Shown here in pieces: positions 46,101 through 59,039 of a stretch of DNA of 64,000 nt; the first letter of the stretch is position 1, and the number at the start of each line of letters is the position of its first letter. The notes below the pieces were generated by a model. That model was given only the letters and a program-made list of their open reading frames with translations, did no database searches and was not told the DNA's origin. The stretch is from Arabidopsis thaliana. Taxonomy: Eukaryota > Streptophyta > Magnoliopsida > Brassicales > Brassicaceae. The translations under genes and the position numbers were made by a program. The DNA lies in NCBI RefSeq assembly GCF_000001735.4, contig NC_003076.8:24493835-24557834 (forward strand), in the 5' to 3' direction.

Positions 46101-48524
46101 TGTTGTTTTCTTTAAATCTTTAACCATCAAAGACATTTTAGGTCAATAAAAGCATCTTTGTTTTCTAATGTAAATTCATTCATTATATACTTTATCAAGG
46201 TTGAATAAAAAATCTTAAGAAAATATAGCTAACTAGTCCAGTACTCCTCCTAAACTTTTTTTTGTTGTTGCCAAATTTACTGGATTATGTGATCTAATAA
46301 TATGAAACACTCTAAACAACAGAATCTCAATAATATTTATCAAAACGAAAATGATGGAACTGTGTGTATTTTTCCACAGAAATAAAAGAAAATAAGACAA
46401 GTTCGTGGTCTTAAGCTATCGCCATCAGAACGTGTACAGAGTCACACAAATCGGTCTATATACCAGAATTCTAACAAATGATCAAAAATATCCAAACTTG
46501 CATACTTGCGTTATGTGATATCAACGAATCATAACATCCACATCTCTCTTTTATTAATTCAACTACAAGAGAGAATCAAAACAAAAGAACGAAAACGGTG
46601 TCGTTCATTATCTAACAGTGAACACTACACGATAGCCTAAGAAGGTCTTCTTCTTTTTTTGTCTTTTGGTACTGAGCCGTCGTTTTCGGGTCTGAACGTC
46701 AGTAAATGCAGAAGGCTCATGCTGAGACAGACAGCGATATGTCCTTGTAAGAGACAACACCAAAAGGAGTAAAAACCACCAAAAAAAGTAAATTATTTAA
46801 CCACATAAATACACTACACACACATCCATATATTTCTATACTTATATACATGCTGATGCTGACATTATGACTTACATACATAACTGCTTCTCTTTTTTGT
46901 ATTATTGACGTAGTAAAGGTGTCTCCAGAGTTTGCTGCACTGAAACTACTCGTTTCTCTCTGTGTTTTTACTGTTAACAATATCAAACCAACTCTCTATT
47001 GATCTCTTCATATTTGGAAAAGAATATTTAATAATATTAATAAATCACGAGTTCATATATAAGACAAACATATATATAAATAATATAAGGTTTTAGATGC
47101 CAAGACAAGTATTGGCTTTTATGGATAAATGGATATGAAAGTAAAGGACGTATACCCATAACGTTAGACAAATTGACTCTGTTTGTTGAACTTTGTTTTG
47201 TAATAGTATTCATTTAGATTCCTTTCTTTGTCGGTAAGCCAAATAGCCTCGAGGGATTGAGAGGAGACAAAGGGGAAGATATGAACCTGCAAAGGATGAG
47301 AAAATGCAGTAAGAAAGTTACTGTAGAGTAGTGAAGTGCCTTTAATGTCTGGGGGAGCAATAAACAAAGGAGACAATTCACAAAATAAATTATTATTTCA
47401 GATAATGGTTTTTTTTTTCGAGCTTGGACCTAGAAAAGTAAATCAATCCCATGACTCAAAAACTGTGTATACTCCATGTATTGAACTTACAAATGCTGTG
47501 AAACATTTATGCAGTATAAATGTATAATGGTTGTGACTGGCTTTTTAGTATCAGAAAACATTTATAGAAAACATGTGAGTTCATAATTTAAAAAACATTG
47601 AGCTAGCTAGTGTGTGAAGAAGAACTCAGAGAGAAGGAGATGAACAAAACAGCTAGTCAGAGTCAGCTATCTCCAAATTAATCATGATTTATATTCACAA
47701 GTTTTTCTATTTTTCTAATTTTACATCAATACCTTAATTCTATATATGTGTAAAAATATTCAGCAAAGTAATTAAAGGGACAATATGATTTTTAGGGTTT
47801 TATGGATCAATAAAATAAGAAAATTTGTCTTGATTGACCTGAAATAAGAATTCCTCAACCCATTGGATAAACTTTAAAAAGTCAAGATTTCTCAAATAGA
47901 TCCAATTAGTTTTACTGACTTATTGAACATTATTAATGTACTGATTAAGAAGTAGTTCCCGCACTAAAGTATAGGCTATATGCAATACTAAGACTGATAA
48001 ATTGGTAGACAAAAAAGGTAAACAAAAAATGCAACAAATTGTCACCTTAACACAATTTTGTACTAAGCTTTTACTTTTACGACTCTCCGTCACACGCGTT
48101 CTCATTCTCTTGAAGTTGGACCTCTTCTACGGGTTTTCTAGTTAAGCCATCTCTTCTTCTTCAACATCAGAACTACATTTTCCGGATTCAAAGTGTTTAT
48201 TTCAATCGGCGGCGTTGAATATACGAGATGGTACGTTGTCTCCGGATGTAAGAGAGCCTTTTTTAAACGAGTTAAGAGGAATGAATATAATCAAATCAAA
48301 CTGAAGGATTAATAATTGGTTAAATTATGAGCTATTCCGGTTTGGTTAAGTCCCACCGTTATATTCATCTCCTCTGAATTAATCAAATAGTCAATTATTC
48401 TAATTACTGTTGATTGTCTCATTAACTTGGAATAGAGGAGGTTTGGACTCTATTTCAGTTTTAAAAAACTGCTAATTAAACCAGATTAAAAAACGAAACT
48501 ACTAATTAAATACAGTAAAATTTC

Positions 48525-48586
48525 GAAGACGTTTCAATACACAATTAATACCATAGCTCAATTTCTTCCCCTATAAAAACAGCCAA
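48525..48586 (+). promoter_or_regulatory. Diverged promoter block of prolamin-like copy C
   Basis: Shares GAAGACGTT and ACAATTAATACCATAG with the promoter blocks of copies A and B, then a TATA box (CTATAAAAAC, 48571-48580). Conservation while the coding region is broken suggests recent inactivation. Confidence 0.5.
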
Positions 48587-48664
48587 GGATCTTACTATTA
48601 TTCATCATTCAAAGACAAACTCGAGAAAAATAAACTTTGAAACTTTTTTTTTTGTGTTTTCATC

Positions 48665-49021
48665 ATGGCTATCAAAAACTTGATTTTTATTATAGCGGTT
48701 ATGTGCGTTTTTGTCTCCGTAAATGCTCAACTACCACAATTTCCTTTTCCATTTTCATTCTAACCGATTTCTGGTATGCCAGGATTACCTGATATTACAA
48801 AATGTTTGTCATCCGTGATGGATATTCCGGGATGCATTGCAGAGATTTCTCAATCTATTTTCACAAGAAAATTTGGTAACTTAGGTCCGGCTTGTTGCAA
48901 AGCATTTTTGGATGTCGAATCCAATTGCATGCCAAAAATTCCATTCATTCCGTTATTTCCGCCGATGCTAAAAGAACAATGTTCAAGAATTGCCGGTGCT
49001 ACTCCTCCTACACCAAAATAG
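48665..49021 (+). pseudogene. Prolamin-like (ECA1-type) gene copy C, interrupted by one stop codon
   Basis: ATG at 48665 encodes a signal peptide matching the other copies (MAIKNLIFIIAVMCVFVSVNA) and reads 32 codons to TAA at 48761-48763. The same frame continues without other defects to TAG at 49019-49021. It includes all six family cysteines (TKCLSS, PGCIAE, PACCKA, SNCMPK, EQCSRI) and the KIPFIPLFP motif equivalent to KIPYMPKFP in copies A and B. The single stop lies between signal peptide and mature domain. It is therefore a nonsense allele, or a gene using readthrough, or one translated from the internal ATG at 48776 without a signal peptide. The first is most likely. Confidence 0.7.
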
Positions 49022-50153
49022 AGTCTTAGTTTATTTTTAAAACATATAAAATATGAATTTTTTGTCTTTTCAACTTCTTTCTTAAATTTTATAATTCTCA
49101 GATTACTCAACATGTTTTACTTAAAAAAAAACGATGATACATTAATAACATTTGAGAAGTCGTATTTGTGTTTAATTTTTAGTCGTTCTTTATTTCTAAT
49201 GAATAATACCTTCAAACATCGAGTAGATAATTAATTTAATATTGCAATATTTCAGAATTTGTTGTTTTCATAAATCTTTTAGATACGTCGTATAGTAACA
49301 CAAAATCTGTCAACGGTTTATAACTTTTTATATACGACCCAAAACCATTCTCAAGATCAACACAAGTAAATCCTATTTTTGTAAGTTTCTAATAAGGAAA
49401 TGAACAAGAAAGACCCAATAATTCAAGAATGATGAAGCCCAAAGTATGAGTCTTCTTGCTTCTTGGGCCGAACCGAACTGAACTGAACTGAACTGAACTA
49501 AAGCTAAACTAAAACTAAAGTTGGTACGGTTCCTTCTCTTCTCTCTCTCTCTTTCTCCGTCTGTCGCTGTCTCTCTCGTCCTCTCCTCTGTTTCGTAGCT
49601 TCTGCAGCAGATCTCTCTTTGTCCTTCTCTCTCCCTCAGATCACTGTAAGTACACGACACTTCACTTCATTTCCTAATTCGATCTGTTTCTTTTACTCTT
49701 TCTCGATTTGCTTCCAATCTTGATCTCTTTTCTCTTTCTATATCGAGCTTGATCTGACTCATTCTTTATTATATACTTCTCTTCTCGATTCCTTTTTTGT
49801 GAAAAAAACATCTTTAAAATTTCATTTTTGTTAGTTGCTTCGTGTCTTGATTAGTGTTGTTCTTGTAATAAATGTTGTGATCTTATATTCATTCTAGGGT
49901 TTTGTGTGTGTGTGTATGAGCTTAATTTCATACAGAACAGTGAAATCTTAGACTTTCGATTAGATCGTTGACTTTTATCTGAATTATTGGAATTTAGGTT
50001 ATTGAATCAGTCTTTAGGTTATTGATCAAAATGATTTACTTCAGAGAAGATTGTCTCAATAATTACTAACACAGTGGTTGATTATTGATAATGTTATTAA
50101 TCCTGAGCTATGTAAATTTTGATTCTCACCGTATATATATATATTGAGTGTAG
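49022..50153. promoter_or_regulatory. Promoter, leader and 5'-UTR intron of the G3BP-like gene
   Basis: TTGGGCC (Site II-like) at about 49463-49469 is followed by a GAACT pentanucleotide repeat (about 49471-49499) and a CT-rich leader (about 49530-49640). A donor (CACT|GTAAGT, 49646) and an acceptor that ends exactly at the ATG (TGTAG|ATG, 50153) define a leader intron of 508 nt. Confidence 0.6.
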
Positions 50154-52193
50154 ATGGCACAGCAGGAAGCTAGTCCTTCCCCTGGTGCTGAGGTTGTTGG
50201 TCGTGCCTTTGTGGAGCAATACTATCATATTCTTCACCAATCTCCCGGTTTAGTTCATCGGTTTTATCAAGATTCGAGCTTTTTAACCCGACCTGATGTT
50301 ACCGGTGCTGTGACTACTGTCACAACTATGCAAGTGAGATTATCATTAAGTCTATTACTTTAACAAGATTGCTATGATGTTCTCTTTTGATTTATATTAA
50401 CTTGGTTTCGCTATGGATTTCAGGCGATCAACGACAAGATTCTGTCGTTGAAATATGAAGACTACACGGCTGAGATAGAAACTGCTGATGCTCAGGAGTC
50501 TCATGAGAGAGGTGTTATTGTGCTGGTTACAGGACGCTTAACCGGGAACGATAATGTTAGGAAGAAGTTTAGTCAATCTTTTTTCTTGGCTCCACAAGAC
50601 AAAGGATACTTTGTCTTAAACGACGTGTTTCGATTCCTTGAGGAGAAAGAGGTGACTGCACAAGCCCGCTCTGTCCCCATCAATGGAACCACTAGGGATG
50701 TTCAGGCTCCTATTGAACCAGGTAGGATGAAAGTTCCATGTTTTTTTTTTTTTGTTTCCTACCACACATAGCACTTATTTATTTCAAGTTAGAATATTAA
50801 CATCGGCTTACTTCTTGTCAGAACGTGTTGTTGTTAGTCACGAGCCCGAGGTAGAACCCGAGCCAGTTGCTTCTATCGAGGAAGAAGATCTTGACAATGT
50901 GGCGGAAGTGTATGATCCTTCTGATAAAGATGAAGGAGTTGTTGTTGACGTTGAGCCTATTGAACCTCCCACTCAAATAAGTCATAATGAAATCTTATCA
51001 GTGCCTCAAGGAGATGCTCCTAAGCATTCTTATGCTTCAATCGTGAGTTGAAACCGCTCACTAACTTAATTCTTTTGTTGTTTCTCAAGATTGTTTTTCT
51101 GTTGTTAGTAAAACTTATGAAGTCATTTGTGTGCCTCAACAGCTCAAGCAGATGAAAAGCAGTCCAGCACCAACAACACACGTTGCTAGAAACAAGCCAA
51201 GACCAGCTCCAGTCAACCAGAAGCTGACCGCGCCTCCTGCTGAGCCTGCAGCAAGACCCGAGGCTTCAGCTCATGAGAATGTTCCGAATAGTAGCCATGT
51301 TGATGTGGAAGGTCTGTAAATTCTTTTCATTTTGCTGTTTGAATACGCGCATTTCCCTTGGTTATTGATTTTTGTTTTGTCTATTTGTTGTTACAGATGA
51401 TGGTCATTCGATTTATGTTCGAAATTTGCCGTTTGACTCCACACCAACACAACTTGAAGAGGTGTTCAAGAACTTTGGTGCAATCAAGCATGAGGGGATT
51501 CAAGTCAGAAGCAACAAGGTTTGATATATAAATCTACAATCTCCTCCAAAAACCCTTTGCTTATTGGTCCCTTACACGTATTTGTGACTCGCAGCAGCAA
51601 GGTTTCTGTTTTGGTTTTGTGGAATTTGAAACATCTAGCGGAAAGCAAAGTGCCCTCGAGGTAAAACCATATATAGCCTTGAAAATTCTCCTAAGTCTTT
51701 TCGAGCTCAGGTGTCTGGTATATGTTTCGGTTGAATTAGAAAGTCTGACTCTTTGTGTTGGTACATGTAGGCCTCACCAGTTACAATTGGAGATCGTCAA
51801 GCTGTTGTAGAGGAGAAGAAAACAAATAGTCGAGGTAACAAACATGAGAGACCTCATCAAGAATCAAGAAAAAGATGGTTGATGAAGAGTTTTTGTGTAT
51901 TTAAGATGTGGCTAATCTTTTTTTTTGCAGGAGGAGGCAACAATGGAGGTAGCAGGGGAAGGTACTTTTCCGGAAGAGGAAGTTTCCGAAATGAAAGCTT
52001 CAAAGGAGGACGCGGTGGTGGGGGAAGAGGAGGCTATGGAAGAGGAGGAGGTGAGTTTTCTGGTAGACCAAAGAGCTCAAACCCACGAAATGGAGGAGAA
52101 GGTTACCAAAGGGTTCCTCAAAACGGAGGAGGTGGAAGAGGAGGCCGCGGAGAAGGAGGTCGTGGTGGAGCTCGAGGTGGTGGTTCATCTTGA
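50154..52193 (+). CDS. G3BP-like NTF2 and RRM domain RNA-binding protein
   Basis: Cytosolic RNA-binding protein of the Ras-GAP SH3-binding protein (G3BP) family, linked to stress granules (AT5G60980 by position). Exons: 50154-50333, 50424-50721, 50822-51042, 51143-51311, 51397-51518, 51595-51660, 51771-51834 and 51931-52193. The N-terminal NTF2-like domain runs from VVGRAFVEQYYHILHQSP to FVLNDVFRFLEE. An acidic and Pro-rich linker follows. The RRM has RNP2 (SIYVRNLP) and RNP1 (QGFCFGFVEF). The C-terminus is a long RGG/Gly-rich tail (GGRGGGGRGGYGRGG). The start codon immediately follows the leader-intron acceptor. All family parts are present. Confidence 0.92.
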
Positions 52194-52766
52194 CTTTGCT
52201 TTTAACGCTCCTCTACAAGAGAGTAGTTTTAATTTTTGTTTTGCGTCTTTCTTTTTGCCTACTACTTGAGTTGATGTGGTATTGGCTTTTTTGTCGGTCT
52301 AGTTTTTCAATATTCTTGCTTTTTTTCCTCTCTTTTTTGTTTTTCATCTTTCAATCTTTCTTTGGGGTAATGTACTCTTCATAAACAAACATTCAATTTC
52401 ATAAGGAATCCATTATAGAGTTGTGTTCTTTACGCAGAGATGTTCTTACTCTTCGTTTTGAAGTTAAAGTGAGCAGAAGTGAACATGACCAGTTTATCTA
52501 ATTCGTTGAATGCATTAGGGAACTCGAAAGCATAGAACTGTAAATTAGAGATAAAACAAAGAGCTGCAGGAGCCACCAAGAACAGACACCAGAGCTTTTA
52601 AACATCTTTCAACTTAAATTGTATAATCTGTCATTGAGAAACAAAGCAAAAAGAAAAGAACATACAAATTACGAGTACAAAATGGATTAAATTTCCCTAG
52701 TTCATATGGAAAACTTCAATTCAAAACTTTGGTGAGTTATCGGAAAACAGTAAAAACAGAGCTATT
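52194..52766. other. Convergent 3' flanks of G3BP-like gene and RH10
   Basis: Short AT-rich spacer between tail-to-tail genes, presumably both 3' UTRs. Nothing else was seen. Confidence 0.5.
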
Positions 52767-55314
52767 TTATCGTTTGAACTTCTTAGAAGACTTCTTGTCT
52801 TTGTTACCACCTCTTTCCTTGTTGCCTCTGTCCTTGTTACCTCCCAAGAACCTCTCACTTTCTTCATCATCTTCTCCCCTTCTCTTCCTACCTCCTGATT
52901 CTTTCATATTCTAAACAAAAATTGCCAGAAAACATATTTCAGTTCTCTATAAATCAAAGTTATACGCAAAAACGAATAAACCTAGAACTACAAATGCAGA
53001 GTAAAAATACCATTGCAGATAGCTTTTTCGCTTCTGCAACTCTCTCCAACAATGACAAGACTTCATCTTCCTCAGCGGGATATTCAGGTAGTTTCTTGCC
53101 TGAATGTCAACAAATAGTCATGTCTGTCTCCATGATAGAATCAAACAATAAAAATGTATCCAATAGTTTTTTTACTTACCAATGAGTTTTTCTATTTGTA
53201 TATACCATTCGAGCTCATACTGGTTTACAAGTGATATCCCAACACCAGAACGTCCAGCACGAGCGGTTCTTCCTACTCTATGGATGTAATCCTATAAGCC
53301 AGATTTGGAAAATCAATGCCGGTTCTCAAGATCATGGATTCATGAGACACAAGATACAAAAAAACTATTCATCTGAAGACAGAACAAGGGCTAACCTTTG
53401 AATTTGTGGGAATATCATAATTGATAACCACATCAACTGATGGGATATCGAGCCCTCTACTAGCCACATCGGTACAAACCAAGATATTACATTCCCCTGC
53501 TTTGAACTTATTTAAAGCTCCCAGTCTCTTTGACTGTGAACATTTAAAAAAAAATGAGAAAATTTTGAGAGAAAAGGTCGAGCAATGTTCAGAGATAGGA
53601 GCATATCATTTACCTGAGTCATTTGACCACTGATAGGAATAGCTCTAAAACCAAGGCTCCGAAGCACCAAAGCCAGAAAGCGAGTACCATCACATGTTCG
53701 GGTGAAAATCATAGATGTTGATTCAGGCATTTCACTCAGAATGTATACCAGATAGCAATCCTGTCACAGTGATGAAATTAGGGCCATTATAGTCAAAAAA
53801 GATAAAACTCTCTTATGTGATTGCTACTATCTATCTACCCCGCTCTGTGATGTAAATAAGGTACCTTGTATTTAGCGGCAACAAACCGATACTGCTGCTT
53901 AAGAGTATCGACAGTGGAATATTTGGAGGCAGCTTCAATCTGAAGAAAACCAACAAATTAACAACGGTTATAACCTCAAAATATGATAGCTGTGACAAGA
54001 ATAATTCCAGTCATTTAGTGTCTCCATACCTTCACAGGATTCCTCAAACATGCCCTTTGAAGTTTTCGAACCTAAAAAGCCAAAACAAATTCAGTGAGAT
54101 TAACCCGTTGTTCCTTTTTAATCTTCCACTCCAAAAGATTATAGAGTGACACTTTGATCGATCAAAATGACAACACTCTCAAGCAAGGTTCCTACCTTTT
54201 TAGTCATAGTCGCTGAAAAAAGAAATGTTTTCCGCTCAAGAGGGATCTCTTCCAAAATCTGGTTAAGAGATTTCTCAAAATCTTCATTCAACAGTCTATC
54301 TGCTTCATCAAGAACCTGTTAAATAATGTAAAGTAAATACCAAAATGATACGAACTAAGAACACATTACACCGAAACGTAGAAGACCAACAAATATAAGC
54401 ATAAATTTACCAGATATTTCAATGATTTCAGAGAAAAGCCTTTTGTATCAGACATATGATCCCAAAGACGACCAGGTGTTGCAACCTATGAAACAACATA
54501 CCATACTTAGTACTAGATTCGGATAAGTGCTGAGGCTGAGGCTAAAACAATTAGAACAGAAAGCGTACAATAACATGAGGCCGTTTCCCAAGAGCAATAG
54601 TTTGTTGCATCCTGTCTATACCTCCAACAAGCTGGCACAAAAATTAGGTAACATTTTCGGTTTAAATCCATACAATACTTGTTAGCAGGAAGACATAAAT
54701 TGCTGTAAACATGAGCTTACCACAGCACACCTAAGACTTATATCAGCACCAAGAGCTTCAAACTGTTCAGCAATCTGGATTGCAAGTTCTCTGGAGATAG
54801 AATCAAACAGAAGAATCGAAACCAATAATAAGAATGAGCAAACAAAGTAAACACTAGAAGAAACTAGATAAGCGAATCATACCGAGTTGGAGATAAAACA
54901 CAAGCGAAGAAAGCAGGATCCGGTCTACGTCCTTTCTTAGGCTCAGAATCATAAACATACTCAAGTAGTGCTTGCAATATAGGAATTGCAAAAGCTCCGG
55001 TTTTACCAGAACCGGTTTGCGCAAGTCCAATTACATCTTTCCCTGAAACACATTAGATTTTTCCAATTAATTGCAATGATAAACCCTAACAATCAAAAAG
55101 TTGCAACCTTTACAATCTCGCAAACACTTAAACTCAGAACTAAGAACCTCTAAAACGATTTAATCGTAAGGAATTTACCTTCAAGAGCAAAAGGAAGGGC
55201 TTCGGCTTGAATTTTGGAAGGGTTCTTCCATCCCAATCTCTCGCAAGCTTTAACAAGCTCCTCACGCACACCAAGCTCTGCAAACGTCTTCACTACTTCG
55301 TTCTCTTCCTCCAT
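52767..55314 (-). CDS. RH10: RH10, DEAD-box ATP-dependent RNA helicase
   Basis: Nucleolar-type DEAD-box helicase of the Rrp3/DDX47 group, expected to act in pre-rRNA processing (AT5G60990). It starts [15 protein letters not shown] at 55314 and ends FKR-stop at 52767 across many short exons. Motifs in order: Q-motif region ([15 protein letters not shown]), I AQTGSGKT, Ia PTRELAIQ, GG (VGGIDR), Ib [45 protein letters not shown]. The C-terminal tail is basic ([21 protein letters not shown]), typical of nucleolar helicases. Site II-like TGGGCC elements lie upstream (55549-55566). Confidence 0.93.
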
Positions 55315-55847
55315 TTTTCAGTACTCACCAACAAATTTGCTATCTCCTGGACCTCAAAGGCCGTAAGGGAATCAAACGGCGTTAAGGAAAAATCGCGACT
55401 TTAAGAATTCCGGCGAGGTTCACGGCTTTAGATAAGTCGAGTAAACGTTAGGGTACAAATCAGAAGAGACTAGTGTTTGTTGGCTGAGAAAAGAGAGCGA
55501 GTTCTAGCTATCAAGGGTTTTAGTTATGTTGTTATTTTAATAACCTAATTGGGCCAAATATGGGCCTGCCTTCTTAAAGTTTGGACTAGATATCACAAAT
55601 TACAGTGGTCGATGAAAAGTTATCTTCACAAATTACACAACTCTCTATGACTCTACAGCTGTAAACACAAAATAGATCGCTTGTTTTTATTTGTTAATGA
55701 TACCGAAATGGATGGCTTGTAAACAATGTAAAGAACAAATTTTAAGCAAAACCCTAATTTTATAAATTGCAGAAAGGCTTATATTATACAAGGAAAAGTT
55801 TTGAGACTTTTTTAGGCCAATAGAGAAAAAAAAAGAAGTAAAAGCTA
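55315..55847 (-). promoter_or_regulatory. RH10 promoter / RPA70D 3' flank
   Basis: Two TGGGCC elements (55550-55555 and 55561-55566, Site II-like) occur about 240 bp upstream of the RH10 start, as in many ribosome-biogenesis genes. The remainder is the RPA70D 3' flank. Confidence 0.5.
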
Positions 55848-58807
55848 CTACTGAGATGTTTTGTTCTTGTTGGAGATGTCTTGAAGCAACAATCTTGTTT
55901 CAGCAGCAAAATCAAGAGGAGCTACTCCTTTTACAGTTACCCTCTGTCTCTTCTCACCGTTATACTCATTCTGTGTGACACTAACCCGGAAGACATGAGA
56001 TGACCATGTTGCCTCTTTCAGTTTTGTCTGATATTCATTTACTTCACCTTCCTGTAAACAAATGTAAACATCAAAATGATGACTATACTTCTTAAGTTCT
56101 GACAATTAATAAAAGCTCATGTAGGGTTTTGTTTCCTTACCTCTGATTTTAGTTTGTTGAGCTCATCAGCTGAACATCCAAGAATCTTCTCTGCTTCATC
56201 GTTGAATGACGAAATCCAAGTTTCTCCAGATGAGTCGGTGACTTTCACCGCCATTATGTACCTAGCGACAACCAAAGTGGACAGATTTGTAAGATGTCGG
56301 AGAAAGGAAGTAAAGATTATAACCAAGTTTGATTATGAATCAAAAGAGTATCTCTCTTACCTTAAGCTGCATTCTTCATACTTTCTCTGGCATCCTTCAC
56401 ACCAGTAACCAGAGTCAAGTGCTTCTGTCACTTTCTTGTTACAAGTCTTACAAGCTTGGTACCACATTGTTTGGTCTGGTTTGATGAAGCTTATGTAAGC
56501 CCTAGTGCTGAAAAATACAGGCTGATCCAGAAAATCCAAGTTCATAATAAGTTCATAACTCTATAATTAAGCACTTTTGGTTCAGGATTTGAATTTCAGT
56601 GTTTAGTACCTTTTCTTCGAATAAAGATGGATTGCTTGTGATGTGAGAGAGAAGCACTCGGTCAGTATACAAAGACCGAGATCCATTTTTGGCAGAAGGG
56701 CTCATCCCTGAGCCAATAGAAGACATGGATATTTCCTTGCCTTCAGAATCAAACCTGCCAATGTCAAAGAGAATGGTAATTGAATAACAGAGACAAGTTT
56801 CATCATTTTATTTTATCAGCTGGCTCAATCCAAAAGGCATACCAAGATTTCAACTTTTTAGCTTCTGGTGATTCCGGGTTAATAACCACATTGCTTCTGC
56901 TGATGGTAGACAACGAAACACCTGGAGAGATTGGATTCTATGAGCAAAAGGTTCAAACAAGTGTGATTTATCCATACTGTTCAATAATACCAAATACATC
57001 ATACCTTGAAAATCTCCAACTTTGAGAGACTTGATTGCAATCACAGGTGACTGATCAGCCATGTCTAGTAGCTCCTGACCTATGCCAGTTGCAAGATCAT
57101 TCCACAGGGACACCACAACAGTTTTCCTTGACTCATCAGCCAAAGTTATATCCCTCTTAGGAATCATCTCATTGTCAGTTCTCCTTCTAATACTCATGGT
57201 AGGAGATACACTTTGAACAACTCCAATAAGATCTGAAATAGCATAACAATTAAGTTATTATCACAACCAATGTATAATTTACCTGGAAAAAGAATGTTCA
57301 ATGACAATAAGGCTCTTACCAATAAGTTCCTTCTGATTAACATACAGACCCAACTCTTCAATGGGTACGAAGTTGAATTTTGTCTCAGGGATGAACATTT
57401 CTTCGCTACTAGCTTCCTCAACCTCTGAATTTTCATTCAGTGTCATCTCATAATCATTCTGAACTGTTTTGAACTGCTTGTTAGCGAGTTTTAGTGACCC
57501 CCTTGATATATAATAAACCTTTCCCAACTGGAATCTGTCAAAAAACTTCCTTGCAGCATCATTAAACATCGTTGCTTGAATTTGTGTTCCCTGGATAACA
57601 GCCAAATAAACAAAATGAGAAACCGCATAAAGGTTGTCTATACCAAGTTTGAGAGATAGTAAGGAGCTTTCTTACTTCTTCATCTGTTAGTTCAACATTG
57701 AAGACACATCCTTCACCCCTAGCGTTTTTGTAATTTCTCATCACTCCCTTGTTTGTAACTCGGACTTTGATGGTCCAGTTTCCTTGATATGGATTTAATG
57801 ACACAAGTGGATGAACCCTTCTAGTCATGGCCATTCTTGCAGCTGGTGCAGCACTGTCAAAATCCAAACGAATTTAAGCAAAACACTAATAAAATAACCA
57901 TTTGACAGAGACAGTAATGAAACATTGAAGATCAAAAAAGATAATTTGCTTACTTTCCCCTTTGTTCACTCATTATCTGAGAAGCTGATTTGGCTACAAA
58001 TTCCTGCTTCGGTTTCAATGTGATACCAGTAGAAACAACATCATTCAGAGGACTGACAGGAGAATGCTCTAGTTTCTGCTTCTTGGGCTCACGAGCCTCC
58101 TCCTCTCCGCTCTTACTGTCCAAGTTAATCTCAGAATCAAGCACAGAACCAACAGCCTCACATTTAGTCACAAGGAAATATCTGACACAGAGACAATAGA
58201 GAAACACACATGTTAGTAACTGTTGATTTCAAGAATCGAACCAGAGTGATTATCCATGTAAAGAAGAAGCAAAAGAGAAGTCTTACTTTGTAGATTTGCT
58301 TGAAATGTCGTTAACAGTGAAATCAATGAGACGAATTAGACCCAAGTTCTGGATCTTCCCAGAAATGATTTCAGGTGTGAGTGAAGCAGTAAACATTGCT
58401 TTGACTTTCGTCTTTCCGTCATTTGCACTAAATCTGTCAACCAAAATCAAAACAGATCCATCAGAACAAAATCGGTAACTAAAACCCAAAACTAGGCAAT
58501 ATACAAACTATTATCAACAAACCCAGATCTCTTCTATCATAGAGTCATCAAAGTCGTTGCATATCATAATCTAGCTATACAATTGTGATTGAGAGAATAT
58601 AACACTGACCTAAAGCTGGAACAAGCGAGATTTAAGAAATCAAGTAAAACCCAGATCATGAAAAGCCAAGGAAACTTACGTATAGCGATTGCCGATAGGT
58701 TTAAGATCCACAACTTGAACAACGATCTCAGATCGATCGGAAGACGAATCAAAGGATGGGTTTGACAAAACGGTGGAGATGGCATCTGGGGTCACCGAAG
58801 TCTGCAT
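55848..58807 (-). CDS. RPA70D: RPA70D, large subunit of replication protein A
   Basis: Single-stranded DNA-binding subunit acting in DNA replication and repair in the nucleus (AT5G61000). It starts MQTSVTPDAISTVLSNPSFD at 58807 (N-terminal OB fold) and ends NKNKTSQ-stop at 55848, with about a dozen exons. The DNA-binding OB folds are visible: LVSLNPYQGNWTIKVRVTNKG begins DBD-A, and IPKRDITLADESRKTVVVSLW lies in DBD-B. DBD-C carries the four-Cys zinc knuckle CKTCNKKVTEALDSGYWCEGC. An E2F consensus TTTGGCGC lies about 235 bp upstream of the ATG. Arabidopsis has five RPA70 genes; the assignment to D rests on chromosomal position. Confidence 0.92.
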
Positions 58808-59039
58808 CTTTCTCTCTAGATATTGAAAAATGAAACGTTTGGTTTCTCTTTAATCAGAATGGTGAAAACTAAAAGCCGTGAGATAGTGAGAAGAATGAGA
58901 GAGAGGTACGAGGGTTTTTGTAAAGGAGAGAGCTTTAAGCGGGAGCTATTAAATTCGATTAATTGTTCCCCCGCCGATTTCAATTTCTATTTTTTTGGCA
59001 AAAAACTCTTACCGCTTCTTTTCAGTATCTTTCCATTTT

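Larger units (their letters stand above)
42819..48664. other. Large intergenic region: TCP5 promoter to prolamin-like copy C
   Basis: About 5.8 kb without a gene I can support. It contains the TCP5 leader and promoter, a (GAT/GAC)n triplet run (about 45355-45380) and an A run near 45822-45842 flanked by a repeated aatgttgtagatgta. At 46.6-47.4 kb, minus-strand open stretches with plausible splice signals form a weak candidate transcript. No transposon termini were recognised. Confidence 0.45.

Noticed and set aside
51925..52269. Long open frame of acidic repeats overlapping the end of the G3BP-like gene
   Set aside because: It is the frame-shifted shadow of the Gly/Arg-rich RGG exon; GGN-rich codons read as Glu/Val repeats in another frame.
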